Assembly: GCF_003987565.1 (NCBI RefSeq)
Contig: NZ_NGJY01000001.1
Span: 806,001-870,000 of the forward strand
Origin: Vagococcus fessus
Lineage (GTDB): Bacteria; Bacillota; Bacilli; Lactobacillales; Vagococcaceae
DNA length: 64,000 nt
Direction of reading: 5' to 3'
Shown here piece after piece: positions 52,633 to 61,975 of the stretch. The notes beneath the pieces are model-generated. The model made no database searches. It saw only the letters and a program-made list of their open reading frames with translations, and was not told where the DNA came from. The position numbers and the translations under genes were made by a program. Positions within the stretch are counted from its first letter, which is position 1, and each line of letters begins with the position of its first letter.

Positions 52633-53865
52633 ATGGGGTTAATTAAAGCAGGTCTTGATTCATTAAACGGAGGCTTAGCCGATCAGTGGCTAGAGGTCAT
52701 CGAACCTTCCGATTTAAGCGATAAAACAGTAATGACTACTGGTATTCTAGCTAGAAAAGATGAACGTCGTGGCTCAAATAAAAAAGGCACACCTGGTGTT
52801 ATTACAGATGGTTCGGTTATTCGTGTTTATCCTAATACTATGATGCTACTTGTTGATGGCGGCAAAATCATCGACTATACAGCTGAAGAAGGTTACTACA
52901 CTGTTGAAAATGATAAAGCTCCTTCAATGTTTTCTGGTGGCTTAAAAGCAGCAATCAGTGAATCATTTAGCCGTTTCAAATTTGGTGGGACAACACCTCA
53001 AAATCAACAAGTTATTTACATTAACTTACAAGAAATTAGAGGCATTAAATTCGGAACACCTACTCCTCTTAACTATTTTGATAATTTCTACAATGCCGAA
53101 CTATTCCTACGTGCTCACGGGAACTATTCAATGCGCGTTGTGGATCCCATTTTATTCTATACACAAGTTCTTTCAAAATCAGCAACACACGTTACAATTG
53201 ATGAAATCAATGAACAATTCTTAGCAGAATTCTTAACAGCCTTCCAAACATCAATCAACCAACTATCAGCTAACGGCGAACGTATCTCATACGTCCCTTC
53301 TAAGAGCATGGAACTTAGCAAGTTTATGGCTGATGTTTTAGACGATGAATGGAAAGCAAATCGTGGGATGGAAGTCGTTTCTGTTGCTGTCGCAAGCATC
53401 TCTTATACAGACGATTCAACTGAATTAATCAATATGCGTAACAAAGGGGCTATGCTTGGTGACCCTTCTATCCGAGAAGGTTTTGTTCAAGGCTCTATTG
53501 CAAGTGGTATGGAAGCAGCCGGCTCTAATGCAGCTGGTGCTACAACCGGCTTTATGGGTATGGGCGCCGGTATGAATGCTGGAGGTAGTTTCATGGGTGC
53601 AGCTAGTCAATCAAATCAACAACAAATGGCAGCTAATGCTGAAAAACAAGCGCAAGATACTTCTGCTGATACATGGGAATGTCCAAAAGATGGTACAAAA
53701 AATACAGGTAAATTCTGTTCAGAATGTGGTGAAGCAAAACCTGCTCCTGTTTCTGCTGGCATTCAAATGAAATGTGGTGCTTGCGAACAAGTTGTGACAA
53801 TTTCTGGTTCAGTTCCAAAATTCTGTCCTGAATGTGGCCAACCGTTCCAAGGATTACCTCTTTAA
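52633..53865 (+). CDS. SPFH-domain protein with C-terminal zinc ribbons (YdjI-like)
   Basis: A 410-residue protein. The SPFH/virion-core-like domain covers about residues 1-290 (LIKAGLDSLNGGLADQWLEV; NFYNAELFLRAHGNYSMRVV). A Gly/Ala/Met-rich linker (about 300-335) and two zinc ribbons (CPKDGTKNTGKFCSECG; CGACEQV...CPECGQPF) follow. It resembles B. subtilis YdjI, which scaffolds membrane-stress proteins. AAAGGAGCGTTTACAAT precedes ATG 52633. An extended -10 TGATATAAT lies at 52587-52595. It heads a three-gene operon. Confidence 0.85.
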   Translation: MGLIKAGLDSLNGGLADQWLEVIEPSDLSDKTVMTTGILARKDERRGSNKKGTPGVITDGSVIRVYPNTMMLLVDGGKIIDYTAEEGYYTVENDKAPSMFSGGLKAAISESFSRFKFGGTTPQNQQVIYINLQEIRGIKFGTPTPLNYFDNFYNAELFLRAHGNYSMRVVDPILFYTQVLSKSATHVTIDEINEQFLAEFLTAFQTSINQLSANGERISYVPSKSMELSKFMADVLDDEWKANRGMEVVSVAVASISYTDDSTELINMRNKGAMLGDPSIREGFVQGSIASGMEAAGSNAAGATTGFMGMGAGMNAGGSFMGAASQSNQQQMAANAEKQAQDTSADTWECPKDGTKNTGKFCSECGEAKPAPVSAGIQMKCGACEQVVTISGSVPKFCPECGQPFQGLPL

Positions 53866-53911
53866 AAAGCAGTAACTTACGCGACTTACTTTTATGCAAA
53901 GGAGGAATCCC

Positions 53912-55051
53912 ATGAACGATGTTATCAGTCACAAGTGTCCTAACTGTGATGGTCCGTTACTCTTTGACCCAAAAGAACAAGATTTTCACTGTGAATTTTG
54001 TTTAAGTCGTTTTTCAGAGTCTGACATTAAAGATTTTGAAAAACAAAATGCGCCACAAGTGCACGAGGACCAGGACGTCACTCCCGAATTAGATTCTACT
54101 GAACCTAGTTATGAAGAGAGTTCTTCCGACACGGTACAAGATACTTTTTCAGATGAATCAGAAGAGATGTCACTCTTTAATTGCCCAAGTTGTGGCGCTG
54201 AAATTGTGACAGAGAGTACCACGGCTGCAACGTATTGTTATTATTGCCACAATCCTGTAGTTTTAGCTGGACGCCTTAACGGTAAATACTTACCTGAGTC
54301 CGTTTTACCTTTTAAAATTGAAGAAAAAGAAGCCGTCTCTGCTTTTCTAGATTGGGGTCGAAAGAAATACTTTATCCCGAAAGACTTCTTTTCTAATTCT
54401 CAAGTTGAAAAACTTACGGGTGTCTATTTCCCTTATTGGGTGACGAATGCCGACTTAAAAGGTGAATTAGAAGCCGAAGCGAATTCTATTAGCGTATGGC
54501 ATATGGGTGATTACGAATATACTCAGACTAAAAAGTACCGATTGTACCGAAAAGGGAATATGTCCTTTCGAGCCCTTGTCAAAAATGCACTCAATAAAAA
54601 TAGCTCTGTTACGATGGTTGAGTCCGTTCAACCCTTTCCTATTGATGATGCTATTCCATTTAAATCACAATACCTTTCTGGCTTCCAAGCAGAAAAACGT
54701 GACATTGAATATGAAGACTTAGCAGACACCATTCAAGATGAATTAAAAAATTATGCCGGTGCTACCTTATCAGATACTGTACACGGCTATACAACGGTTT
54801 ATAACAAAAAAATGAGAAGTACAATTCAAAGCGATGACCAACATTATGTCTTGCTTCCTGTTTGGCTTCTAACTTATAAAAATCAAGATAATCCTTCTCT
54901 AGAAGAAAAACCTTTTTACTACGCGATGAATGGCTACACAGGAAAAATTAGCGGAAAGCTTCCTGTAGATAAAGTTAAATTGTCATTAGCTTCTATCGGT
55001 TTAGGAACACTTGTTGCTGGCTTAGTCATGTTAGGAGGTTACATGCTATGA
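53912..55051 (+). CDS. TFIIB-type zinc-ribbon membrane protein (YdjG-like)
   Basis: A 379-residue protein with two zinc ribbons (CPNCDGPLLFDP...CEFC near residues 8-29; CPSCGAEIVTES...CYYC near residues 91-111) separated by an acidic linker. A beta-rich domain follows (GVYFPYWVTNADLKGELEAE; HYVLLPVWLLTYK). One C-terminal membrane helix (LASIGLGTLVAGLVMLGGYM) completes it. It resembles B. subtilis YdjG. The start is ATG 53912 behind AAAGGAGGAATCCC. It overlaps the next gene by 4 bases (ATGA). Confidence 0.82.
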   Translation: MNDVISHKCPNCDGPLLFDPKEQDFHCEFCLSRFSESDIKDFEKQNAPQVHEDQDVTPELDSTEPSYEESSSDTVQDTFSDESEEMSLFNCPSCGAEIVTESTTAATYCYYCHNPVVLAGRLNGKYLPESVLPFKIEEKEAVSAFLDWGRKKYFIPKDFFSNSQVEKLTGVYFPYWVTNADLKGELEAEANSISVWHMGDYEYTQTKKYRLYRKGNMSFRALVKNALNKNSSVTMVESVQPFPIDDAIPFKSQYLSGFQAEKRDIEYEDLADTIQDELKNYAGATLSDTVHGYTTVYNKKMRSTIQSDDQHYVLLPVWLLTYKNQDNPSLEEKPFYYAMNGYTGKISGKLPVDKVKLSLASIGLGTLVAGLVMLGGYML

Positions 55052-55836
55052 GATATTCATTACGCTGGATACTATTACTCGCTTTATCTTTCTGTTTGTA
55101 CTTACCTAATGCGTTAAGCCAAGCCTACGCTTCTGAAAATGTGATTGACCAAGCTGGTCTTTTCACTACCGAAGAAGTTACTGAGATAAACAAGGCTGTT
55201 TCTAACTTTAAAAATCAAACTAAAATGGATGCTGTGGTTTTAACCACTGATAATGCAGAAGGTAAGAGCGCCATGGAAGTAGCTGATGATTACTATGACC
55301 AGCATGATTATGGGACTGGACCTGATAAAAGTGGTTTCCTTTTCTTAATCGACATGGACAATAGAACTTACTATATTTCTACCGCAGGCAAGATGATGTC
55401 CATCATTGATGGTAACAGACGTGAACGTATGTTAGATCATTCTGAAGATGAGATGTATCGACAACAATTTGGTCAGGCTGCTTTAAGTATCTTAGAAGAT
55501 ATGACAGATTACGCTAATCGTTATGATTATGACCAAGAAACTGGACAGCTTTCTCGCATCAGAACATTGAGTCCTCTTAAAATACTTATCGGGGTAGTAG
55601 CTGGTATTATCTCAGCTATTGCTTGTTACAGCTCAATAGTTAGTAACTATAGTCTAAAACGTTCTACTTATAATTATGATTATCGTCAAAATGGTAATCT
55701 CGAACTTTTAGACCGACAAGATCAGTTAGTTAACACCTTTACAACTTCAAGGTACGTCCCTCGTGCCAATTACGGAAATGGCAATCATACATCAGGTGGT
55801 GGAAATAGCCATGGTGGTGGCGGTCGTAGTTTCTAA
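55048..55836 (+). CDS. TPM-domain membrane protein (YdjH/YgcG-like)
   Basis: A 262-residue protein: a signal-like first helix (about 5-28), an extracellular TPM domain (VIDQAGLFTTEEVTEINKAV; TTDNAEGKSAMEVADDYY; RTYYISTAGKMM), a second helix near residues 176-196, and a cytoplasmic tail ending in a Gly/Ser/His-rich segment (SGGGNSHGGGGRSF). This matches YdjH and YgcG-type proteins. It is the third gene of the envelope module. Confidence 0.83.
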   Translation: MRYSLRWILLLALSFCLYLPNALSQAYASENVIDQAGLFTTEEVTEINKAVSNFKNQTKMDAVVLTTDNAEGKSAMEVADDYYDQHDYGTGPDKSGFLFLIDMDNRTYYISTAGKMMSIIDGNRRERMLDHSEDEMYRQQFGQAALSILEDMTDYANRYDYDQETGQLSRIRTLSPLKILIGVVAGIISAIACYSSIVSNYSLKRSTYNYDYRQNGNLELLDRQDQLVNTFTTSRYVPRANYGNGNHTSGGGNSHGGGGRSF

Positions 55837-55837
55837 T

Positions 55838-55874
55838 AAAAAAAGATGAACGCTTATCGCGTTCATCTTTTTTT
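55838..55874. terminator. Bidirectional terminator
   Basis: AAAAAGATGAACGC and GCGTTCATCTTTTT flank a 5-base loop. It serves the converging envelope operon and the next gene. Confidence 0.9.
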
Positions 55875-56856
55875 AGTTTATTTCTTTACCTAAGCCTAAT
55901 TCTCGTGCTTTATCCACAATTTTTTGTGCGGTTACACTATCAAGAACAGCCGAACCTACCGTTTTAAAAATTGTAATATCATCTACAGCTTGACGTCCTT
56001 CTATTTGACCTAAGACTAATTGACCTAACTCACCAGTGTAAGCTTCTTCCGTTACAACTCCATCTTTAATTGGGTCTATAAAATCTCCTGCTTCTGCCAT
56101 AACCCCTTCAGTTGTATCGAAAATAATAGTATCCGCCACTTTAATAATCTCTGCAGGGATTTCTTTCATTACTGGTGTATATGAACCTACTCCATTAATA
56201 TGAGCCCCTTTTTTAACATCTACGGCATCAAAAGTTGGCATTCTAGAAGTCGTAACTGTTGTAATAACATCAGCATCAGTTACTGTTTCTTTTGGTGTCT
56301 TTGTCGCTTTAAACGTCACAGTTGGGTGTTGTTTCGCAACAGTCTCACAAAAAGCTTCTGCACGCTCAATATCTCGATCGTAAACATTGATTTGTTTAAA
56401 CTCTCTCACGGTTAACATCGCCTCTAATTGACTTTCAGCTTGTCCACCCGTACCTATTAGCGCGCCGATTTCAACTTCTTTGTTAGCCAACATATCCGTT
56501 GCTGCACCTTGAACTGCACCTGTTCTGAGTTGTGTAAGATAAGTTCCATCTACAATCGCATCAACCACGCCTATTTCTGGATTTAAAACAATCATCGTTG
56601 CCGGTAAATTAGGAAGTCCTTTTTTATAGTTATCAGGATAAACGGATACGATTTTCACACCTAATGAAGGCTCTGCTCCACCAGAATAGGCTGGCATAAA
56701 CAAACTTTGACCATTTTGTTCTTCTAAATTAAGATTCACTCGTAACGGCACTTGTGTTTTGCCCTCTGTATATAAACGTAAGGCCTCTTTATCAGCTTCA
56801 ATTGCCTCTTTCATTGTAAAACAGTTTTGAATATCTTCTTTTGATAATACTAACAT
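55873..56856 (-). CDS. Ornithine cyclodeaminase/mu-crystallin family protein
   Basis: A 327-residue NAD(P)-binding enzyme. The substrate-side Arg is in YTEGKTQVPLRVNL. VDGTYLTQLRTGAVQGAATD is followed by the dinucleotide loop ALIGTGGQAESQLEA near residue 137 and a conserved NGVGSYTPVMKE. Family members include ornithine cyclodeaminase, alanine dehydrogenase and ketimine reductases, so the substrate is not certain. GAGGAGGCAGATAAA precedes the ATG. It is monocistronic. Confidence 0.85.
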   Translation of the reverse strand: MLVLSKEDIQNCFTMKEAIEADKEALRLYTEGKTQVPLRVNLNLEEQNGQSLFMPAYSGGAEPSLGVKIVSVYPDNYKKGLPNLPATMIVLNPEIGVVDAIVDGTYLTQLRTGAVQGAATDMLANKEVEIGALIGTGGQAESQLEAMLTVREFKQINVYDRDIERAEAFCETVAKQHPTVTFKATKTPKETVTDADVITTVTTSRMPTFDAVDVKKGAHINGVGSYTPVMKEIPAEIIKVADTIIFDTTEGVMAEAGDFIDPIKDGVVTEEAYTGELGQLVLGQIEGRQAVDDITIFKTVGSAVLDSVTAQKIVDKARELGLGKEIN

Positions 56857-56944
56857 TTTATCTGCCTCCTCTAAAATTACTACCCTTCTCTTAGCATACT
56901 ATAGCGTTTGCAAATAATCATCTATAAACTCACAGTTTAACAAT

Positions 56945-56977
56945 AAAAAAAGAGCTACGATTTCTCGTAGCTCTTTT
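56945..56977 (-). terminator. SRP RNA terminator
   Basis: AAAAGAGCTACGA and its perfect complement with a 4-base loop, then seven T on the minus strand. Confidence 0.9.
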
Positions 56978-56989
56978 GAAAAGTCATAT

Positions 56990-57082
56990 AAATGAGGCAC
57001 ATGGCGGCACCTACATAGTGCTGCTTCCTTCCGGACCTGACACAATTAGTAAGCCCACCATTGCCCTAGCCTTGCGGCAAAA
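56990..57082 (-). ncRNA. ffs: Signal recognition particle RNA, small bacterial type
   Basis: On the minus strand the universal SRP core GTCAGGTCCGGAAGGAAGCA occurs at about 57022-57041. Flanking arms pair: AUGGUGG with CCGCCAU and CUUAC with GUAGG. The predicted length is about 90 nt, the small Firmicutes form without an Alu domain. A TATAAT lies 8-13 bases upstream of the expected 5' end, and the terminator lies about 13 bases past the 3' end. The ends are approximate. Confidence 0.93.
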
Positions 57083-57134
57083 TTAATTATATAACATTTC
57101 AGTTAAAATTACTAGTCCTTTTAGAGACTTTGTT

Positions 57135-57662
57135 CTATTGGTTTATTTCTTTTTCTATCAACGCTTGTTTATCACGCTTTTTTTGTTTATTTCGCTCTCT
57201 AAGCTCTTTAAAAAAAGTTCGTAATAATTCACCACACTCTTCTTCAAGAATACCACTTTCTATGTAAGGTTGATGATTAAAACGTTCATCTGTCAATAGA
57301 TTCATCAATGAGCCTGCTGTTCCCGCTTTAGGGTCCATTGCACCAAAGTAGACACTTTCTAAGCGTGCTAAGATAATTCCCCCACTACACATTGGACAGG
57401 GTTCAAGTGTTACAAAAATTTGACATTCTTCTAAACGCCAATTGCCTTTATACTGACATGCTTCTTTGATAGCCAATAATTCCGCATGAGTAGTCGCATC
57501 TTGGGAAGTTTCCCTAATATTATGACCTCTACCGATAATTTCACCTTGATAAACGACAACCGCGCCAATCGGAACTTCCTTTTTCTCTTTTGCTTTCAAG
57601 GCTTCTTTGATGGCCTCTCTCATAAAAAATTGTTTATCTTTATCCGCTAATCTATTTTCCAC
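57135..57662 (-). CDS. tadA: tRNA-specific adenosine deaminase
   Basis: A 175-residue zinc deaminase that makes inosine at the tRNA-Arg wobble position. The catalytic HAE is in DATTHAELLAIKEA near residue 58, and the PCxxC zinc site is in TLEPCPMCSGG near residue 89. It starts at GTG 57662, with AGGAT 9 bases before. The next Met (residue 14) would leave a shorter but still functional protein. It lies beside ffs, as in many Lactobacillales. Confidence 0.94.
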   Translation of the reverse strand: MENRLADKDKQFFMREAIKEALKAKEKKEVPIGAVVVYQGEIIGRGHNIRETSQDATTHAELLAIKEACQYKGNWRLEECQIFVTLEPCPMCSGGIILARLESVYFGAMDPKAGTAGSLMNLLTDERFNHQPYIESGILEEECGELLRTFFKELRERNKQKKRDKQALIEKEINQ

Positions 57663-57769
57663 TCTAATTCATCCTGTCTCACTTTATTTATCAACTGTTA
57701 TTTGTAATTTTTCTTTCTTTTAAGTATACTATGTTCAGTACAAAAGATATAGATTAAGGGTGATATAAA

Positions 57770-58633
57770 ATGGAACCAAAGCAACTAGAAGTACTCTATC
57801 CTCAGGCAGAGCGTATTGATTTACCAAAAGATGAAAACCTTTTCTTAAACATACCCTACAACAATCAGTGGCTAAGTATCGAAAAAAAAACACTTAGCTC
57901 GACAGAACTTGAACTTTTAAGTCACTTATTTTCTTCACCTGAAAAAGAAAATATAGACGGTAAAAAACATCCTTGGTTTAATTTTTTATTTGAACACCAG
58001 CCCCTAGAAGAACTCTCTGGAACTTATCGTGTTGTTCAATTTCAATTAATTAAAGAGATCACCAATAAAGGACGTCACTCTTGGTTAAAGGCGTTCTTAA
58101 GTATGTTCGAAAATGTAAGCGATGCTTTTTTTGTTTCTAATACATATGGCGTCCTTATTGAAAAAAAAACTAAGCATAGCATTTCTCTAGAACAACTAGA
58201 AGGAATCCTTTTGACCCTGGAGTCTGATTTCTCGTGCAAAGTAAAAGCTTTCATGGGTAGTTTTTACAATTTTAGTGAAGGTTTTCCAAGATTCTTCCAT
58301 GAAGAAAAAAATATCTTTGAACAGGAATTACCTCACATTAAAAGTAAAGCAGCCATCGCCTTACCGCAAGTTGCCCTTCATTTCTTTACAAAAGACATGA
58401 TTAATGACAGCTTAATCATGCAGGTATTCGGTAGAAAATTAGCAGCTGATACTGAAATGAAAGAAATCATTATTTCTCTTTGGAATAACCAAGGAAATAT
58501 TAGCTCCACAGCTAAGGAGCTCTTCATGCACCGAAACACACTTCAATATCGTATCGAAAAATTCTATGACCAAACTGGATTACATTTAAAATCTATGGAT
58601 GATCTTGTACTAAGTTATTTGATTGTTAACTAA
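57770..58633 (+). CDS. PucR/CdaR-type helix-turn-helix regulator
   Basis: A 287-residue protein with no recognisable N-terminal sensor motif. The C-terminal PucR helix-turn-helix is ISSTAKELFMHRNTLQYRIE near residues 244-263, then LKSMDDLVLSYL. This HTH is typical of sugar-diacid and purine regulators, but the target is unknown and the neighbours give no hint. It has its own promoter region and terminator. Confidence 0.78.
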   Translation: MEPKQLEVLYPQAERIDLPKDENLFLNIPYNNQWLSIEKKTLSSTELELLSHLFSSPEKENIDGKKHPWFNFLFEHQPLEELSGTYRVVQFQLIKEITNKGRHSWLKAFLSMFENVSDAFFVSNTYGVLIEKKTKHSISLEQLEGILLTLESDFSCKVKAFMGSFYNFSEGFPRFFHEEKNIFEQELPHIKSKAAIALPQVALHFFTKDMINDSLIMQVFGRKLAADTEMKEIIISLWNNQGNISSTAKELFMHRNTLQYRIEKFYDQTGLHLKSMDDLVLSYLIVN

Positions 58634-58670
58634 AAAAGGAGCGAACATGTTAGCATGTCCGCTCCTTTTT
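58632..58670 (+). terminator. Terminator of the PucR-type gene
   Basis: AAAAGGAGCG-A-ACATG and CATGT-C-CGCTCCTTTT form a strong stem with a 4-base loop. Confidence 0.9.
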
Positions 58671-59013
58671 AGTTATGCTCCATCATGTTAGTAACGAAAC
58701 TACTTAACGTTTCAACTACTTCATCTGTTGCCTCTCGAACTGATTTACCAGTCACTTTAATTTTATTCTTACCTCGTTCAACTTTATCAATTAAACTAAC
58801 AATTTTTGCTACTTCAGAATCTGACATTTCTGATACCACATCCAGTATCTCTTCATTACCATTTAATTTGTCATCAACGAATTGTTTCACTTGATAACGG
58901 TTTTTCGTTCCTATCACTGATTCTTTAATTTTTTCAGACGCTATAATAGCAATCGATGTTCCCACTGCCGCACCAATCCCAAGACCTATTAACACTTTTT
59001 TTGATGTTTTCAT
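58669..59013 (-). CDS. Small YtxH-like membrane-anchored protein
   Basis: A 114-residue protein. A short basic N-terminus is followed by one Gly/Ala-rich helix (VLIGLGIGAAVGTSIAIIAS, residues 7-26), then a charged cytoplasmic helical domain with an acidic KLNGNEEILDVVSEMSD segment. This layout resembles YtxH-type proteins, but the soluble part has no family I can name. AGGAGCTGAGAGC precedes the ATG. Confidence 0.7.
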   Translation of the reverse strand: MKTSKKVLIGLGIGAAVGTSIAIIASEKIKESVIGTKNRYQVKQFVDDKLNGNEEILDVVSEMSDSEVAKIVSLIDKVERGKNKIKVTGKSVREATDEVVETLSSFVTNMMEHN

Positions 59014-59054
59014 GCTCTCAGCTCCTAACCATTTAGTCTATATTTATTATAGCA

Positions 59055-59750
59055 CTAATCTCGTCTATCGCCGAATAATAAGACCAAACGAATCAATTGT
59101 AGTAACCCTGAAACAGCTGAAGCTACATAAGTTAAGGCAGCAGCTATTAAAACATGTCTAACCATTTTTAATTCTGTGTCATCTAAAATAGACTGTTCTT
59201 CTATTATTTTAAGAGCACGACGCGATGCATTAAATTCTACCGGCAATGTAACCACTTGAAAAATAAAAGCTGCAGAAAAAAAGAGAATCCCTAAGTTAAT
59301 TAAAAATTGACCAAAGAATAGTCCAGCCATAATCATTGGAAATGATAGTTGTGAGCCGAAATTAGCAATTGGAACCAACCAAGCCCTTAATCTCAACGGA
59401 AAATAAGAAACGTTATCTTGAACAGCATGCCCACATTCATGGGCAGCCACACCAACAGCTGAAACCGATGTTTGATTAAAGATAGGCTCAGACAAATTTA
59501 ATGTTTTATTGAACGAATTATAATTATCAGTCAAATTACCAGCTATTGGTTGGATAGTAACAGAATTAATATGATTAACATTTAATATAAGTTGTGCGAC
59601 CTCGGAACCTGTGTAACCTTTTTTATTGCTAATATCCCCATACTTTGAGAATGTTTTTTGAACGTAAGATGAGGCAATAAAAGAAAGAACCATTCCTATC
59701 ACTATAAAAATGTACGTTTTATCATACATCAGATTCATCGCAGTAAACAT
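59055..59750 (-). CDS. YugP-family neutral zinc metallopeptidase
   Basis: A 231-residue integral membrane protease. An N-terminal membrane helix is followed by the GVAAHECGHAVQD zinc motif near residue 105 (HExxH) and the conserved EFNASRRAL near residue 176. Three further hydrophobic segments complete it. AAGGAGGAATATCAAA precedes the ATG. The substrate is unknown. It may be transcribed with the YtxH-like gene 41 bases downstream. Confidence 0.88.
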   Translation of the reverse strand: MFTAMNLMYDKTYIFIVIGMVLSFIASSYVQKTFSKYGDISNKKGYTGSEVAQLILNVNHINSVTIQPIAGNLTDNYNSFNKTLNLSEPIFNQTSVSAVGVAAHECGHAVQDNVSYFPLRLRAWLVPIANFGSQLSFPMIMAGLFFGQFLINLGILFFSAAFIFQVVTLPVEFNASRRALKIIEEQSILDDTELKMVRHVLIAAALTYVASAVSGLLQLIRLVLLFGDRRD

Positions 59751-59787
59751 TTTGATATTCCTCCTTAATTAAACTCAAAAAAATGAT

Positions 59788-59820
59788 AAAAAAAACTGAC
59801 CTAACAGGTTCAGTTTTTTT
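59788..59820 (-). terminator. Terminator after phnA
   Basis: AAAAACTGA-C-CT and AG-G-TTCAGTTTTT with a 3-base loop, T run on both strands. It lies just after the phnA stop. Confidence 0.82.
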
Positions 59821-59824
59821 ATGA

Positions 59825-60172
59825 TTATATTTTTTTAACGAATTCTGATTTTAATTTCATAACACCAAATCCATCAATTTTACACTCGATATCATGACCG
59901 GTGTTCATATCCGGATCAATTAAACGAATATTTTTAACGTTAGTCCCTTTTTTTATAGCTGATGAGCTACCTTTAACTTTTAAGTCTTTAATAACAGAAA
60001 TCGAATCACCATCAACTATTACGTTACCATTAGAATCTTTAATAACTACTTCCTCTTCTACAGAGTCTGTAGCTTCACCTGTCCACTCATTTCCACACTC
60101 GGGACATACAAACATATTACGATCTTCATAAGCATACTCCGATTGGCATGCTGGGCAATTTGGAATCGACAT
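59825..60172 (-). CDS. PhnA/YjdM-family zinc-ribbon protein
   Basis: A 115-residue protein. The N-terminal zinc ribbon ([21 protein letters not shown], residues 6-26, quoted in part) is followed by the PhnA beta domain [20 protein letters not shown]. The start is ATG 60172 after AGGAGAATTAAA; a longer frame to 60217 has no ribosome site. Despite the name, the family's role in phosphonate use is not established, and no phn genes are nearby. Confidence 0.9.
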   Translation of the reverse strand: MSIPNCPACQSEYAYEDRNMFVCPECGNEWTGEATDSVEEEVVIKDSNGNVIVDGDSISVIKDLKVKGSSSAIKKGTNVKNIRLIDPDMNTGHDIECKIDGFGVMKLKSEFVKKI

Positions 60173-60463
60173 TTTAATTCTCCTATTCATACATTTTTTA
60201 TACTTATAGATTAGCACATCCTTGCAAAAAAACCAAATACTGTTATTTTATAAAATTATTGAGAGTTATTTGTTTATTTATTGTTCTTTTTTTGATATTA
60301 TTTCAACATTAGCATATAACATCAAATACAATAGGAACGTTATTAATACAAAGATAATAACTTCTATATCGCTTTATTATTAACCATCCTTATAAACTTC
60401 CTAGTAACATTCGTGTCTAAAAAGTGTTATAATATTCTTACTATTTATGCAAAGGAGTTACTA
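60173..60463. other. Intergenic region with little beyond a weak promoter
   Basis: This AT-rich spacer between divergent genes holds a plus-strand TATAAT at 60428-60433 with a poor -35 (TAACAT, 60405-60410). I see no hairpin, repeat or small gene. Confidence 0.5.
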
Positions 60464-61951
60464 ATGAGAAATTTATTAGATACGTCTACTAAAAGACGTT
60501 TAGAGATTATTGAGCAATTAAACTTAAACTCTAAATGGATCAGTTCGAATGACTTAGCAAAAAAAAATAATGCCTCATTACGAACTATTAATAGTGATAT
60601 ACAGTACTTAAAAGAAAATGCTGAAGACTTCTTTACGATAGAAACGTCGAAAAAAAATGGAGTCCGTCTTAAGGCACGTCCTAATAGTGATATTTCACTT
60701 ATTTATAATCGTGTTATTAAAAGCAGTGATGCCTTTAATCTATTAGAAAAAATATTTTTCAATCCTAATGTTTTAATTGAAAATTGGGATGAAGAAATGT
60801 TTATTAGTGAATCTTCTTTATACCGTACGGCTGGACAACTTTCAAATTCTTTAAAGAGTTTCGATATCACACTTCAAAAACGTCCTTGCCACTTGACTAA
60901 TCACAACGAAGAAAACGTTCGATCATTTTATACTAATTATTTTTCTGAAGTTTATGGCATTCATAACTGGCCTTTTTCACTAGATAGACGACTTATTGTT
61001 CGTTTGGCAGAAGAATTCTATACTATTTTTGAGCATGCCTCTGATGAATTTCTAATCATTCAATTGACTTATCTCTTAGCTGTTAGTTTAGAACGCTATA
61101 AGCAAGGTTTTTTAATTGAATTATCCGATAACCAAAAAATTTCCCGTAGTCGTTATCAAAAATACATCAATAATTCTGCTAATTTATCGGATACTCTTAA
61201 TGAAATGGGGATTGAGATCACTGATGACTTAGTCAATGACTTAGTGAACTCTGTATACTTTTTAAAAGCGACATGGGTTACTAAAATAGATGAAAATCGT
61301 TTAAAAAAACAATTTGATGAGCTGTTAAATAAAATTCAATATGATTTAGGTATCCAACTTGACGAGCAAAGTAGAGCTGATATCCATACTATTTTATTAC
61401 TTATCCAATACAAGCATACGTTCTTCCCTTATACCGATTATATTCTATACGATCGTTATGAATTTAATAGTAATGCTATTAAAATCAATTATCCCGCTTA
61501 CAATACAACCGTTACACACCATTTAAAAGAACTCGAAAAAGTCACTGGATTCCCTTGGCATAGCAAGTTTAATAACAAGGTTCTTTACTGGATGATGGTA
61601 AAATGGAATAAACTTCCTACTTTGCTTGAAAATAAGAAAAAAAGAGTCAATATTATGATTTTTAGCGACTTAGGATTGCAACATGCCGAATTATTAACAG
61701 ATATGATTGAAAAGAACTTTAATAGTAAGGTGAATTTAACAATTTATAGAGGATCAACAATCTTCCTTGAAGAAGTCGATCCTGATGAAATGAATCAATA
61801 TGATTTTCATATCACAACTTTTTATCATGAATTGTTTCCTCCACATAAGACAATTGTTGTTGAAGCAATTCCTTCGGACCAAGATTGGGGTAAGATTAGA
61901 AATGCTATCCACTCAATCTATCGGTTTGACCCACAGACTTATAATCTTTAA
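60464..61951 (+). CDS. Mga-like helix-turn-helix regulator
   Basis: A 495-residue regulator. The first helix-turn-helix is NDLAKKNNASLRTINSDIQY near residues 31-50, a second Mga-type HTH (SESSLYRTAGQLSNSLKSF) lies near residue 111. A long middle region and a C-terminal EIIB-like domain (VNIMIFSDLGLQHAELL; HITTFYHELF) follow. This is the layout of Mga/AtxA-type regulators, which in Gram-positives often control virulence or surface genes. The start is ATG 60464 after AAAGGAGTTACTA. It is co-transcribed with the GGDEF gene. Confidence 0.83.
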   Translation: MRNLLDTSTKRRLEIIEQLNLNSKWISSNDLAKKNNASLRTINSDIQYLKENAEDFFTIETSKKNGVRLKARPNSDISLIYNRVIKSSDAFNLLEKIFFNPNVLIENWDEEMFISESSLYRTAGQLSNSLKSFDITLQKRPCHLTNHNEENVRSFYTNYFSEVYGIHNWPFSLDRRLIVRLAEEFYTIFEHASDEFLIIQLTYLLAVSLERYKQGFLIELSDNQKISRSRYQKYINNSANLSDTLNEMGIEITDDLVNDLVNSVYFLKATWVTKIDENRLKKQFDELLNKIQYDLGIQLDEQSRADIHTILLLIQYKHTFFPYTDYILYDRYEFNSNAIKINYPAYNTTVTHHLKELEKVTGFPWHSKFNNKVLYWMMVKWNKLPTLLENKKKRVNIMIFSDLGLQHAELLTDMIEKNFNSKVNLTIYRGSTIFLEEVDPDEMNQYDFHITTFYHELFPPHKTIVVEAIPSDQDWGKIRNAIHSIYRFDPQTYNL

Positions 61952-61975
61952 CTCTTAGCCAAAAGGAGGTGCTTC

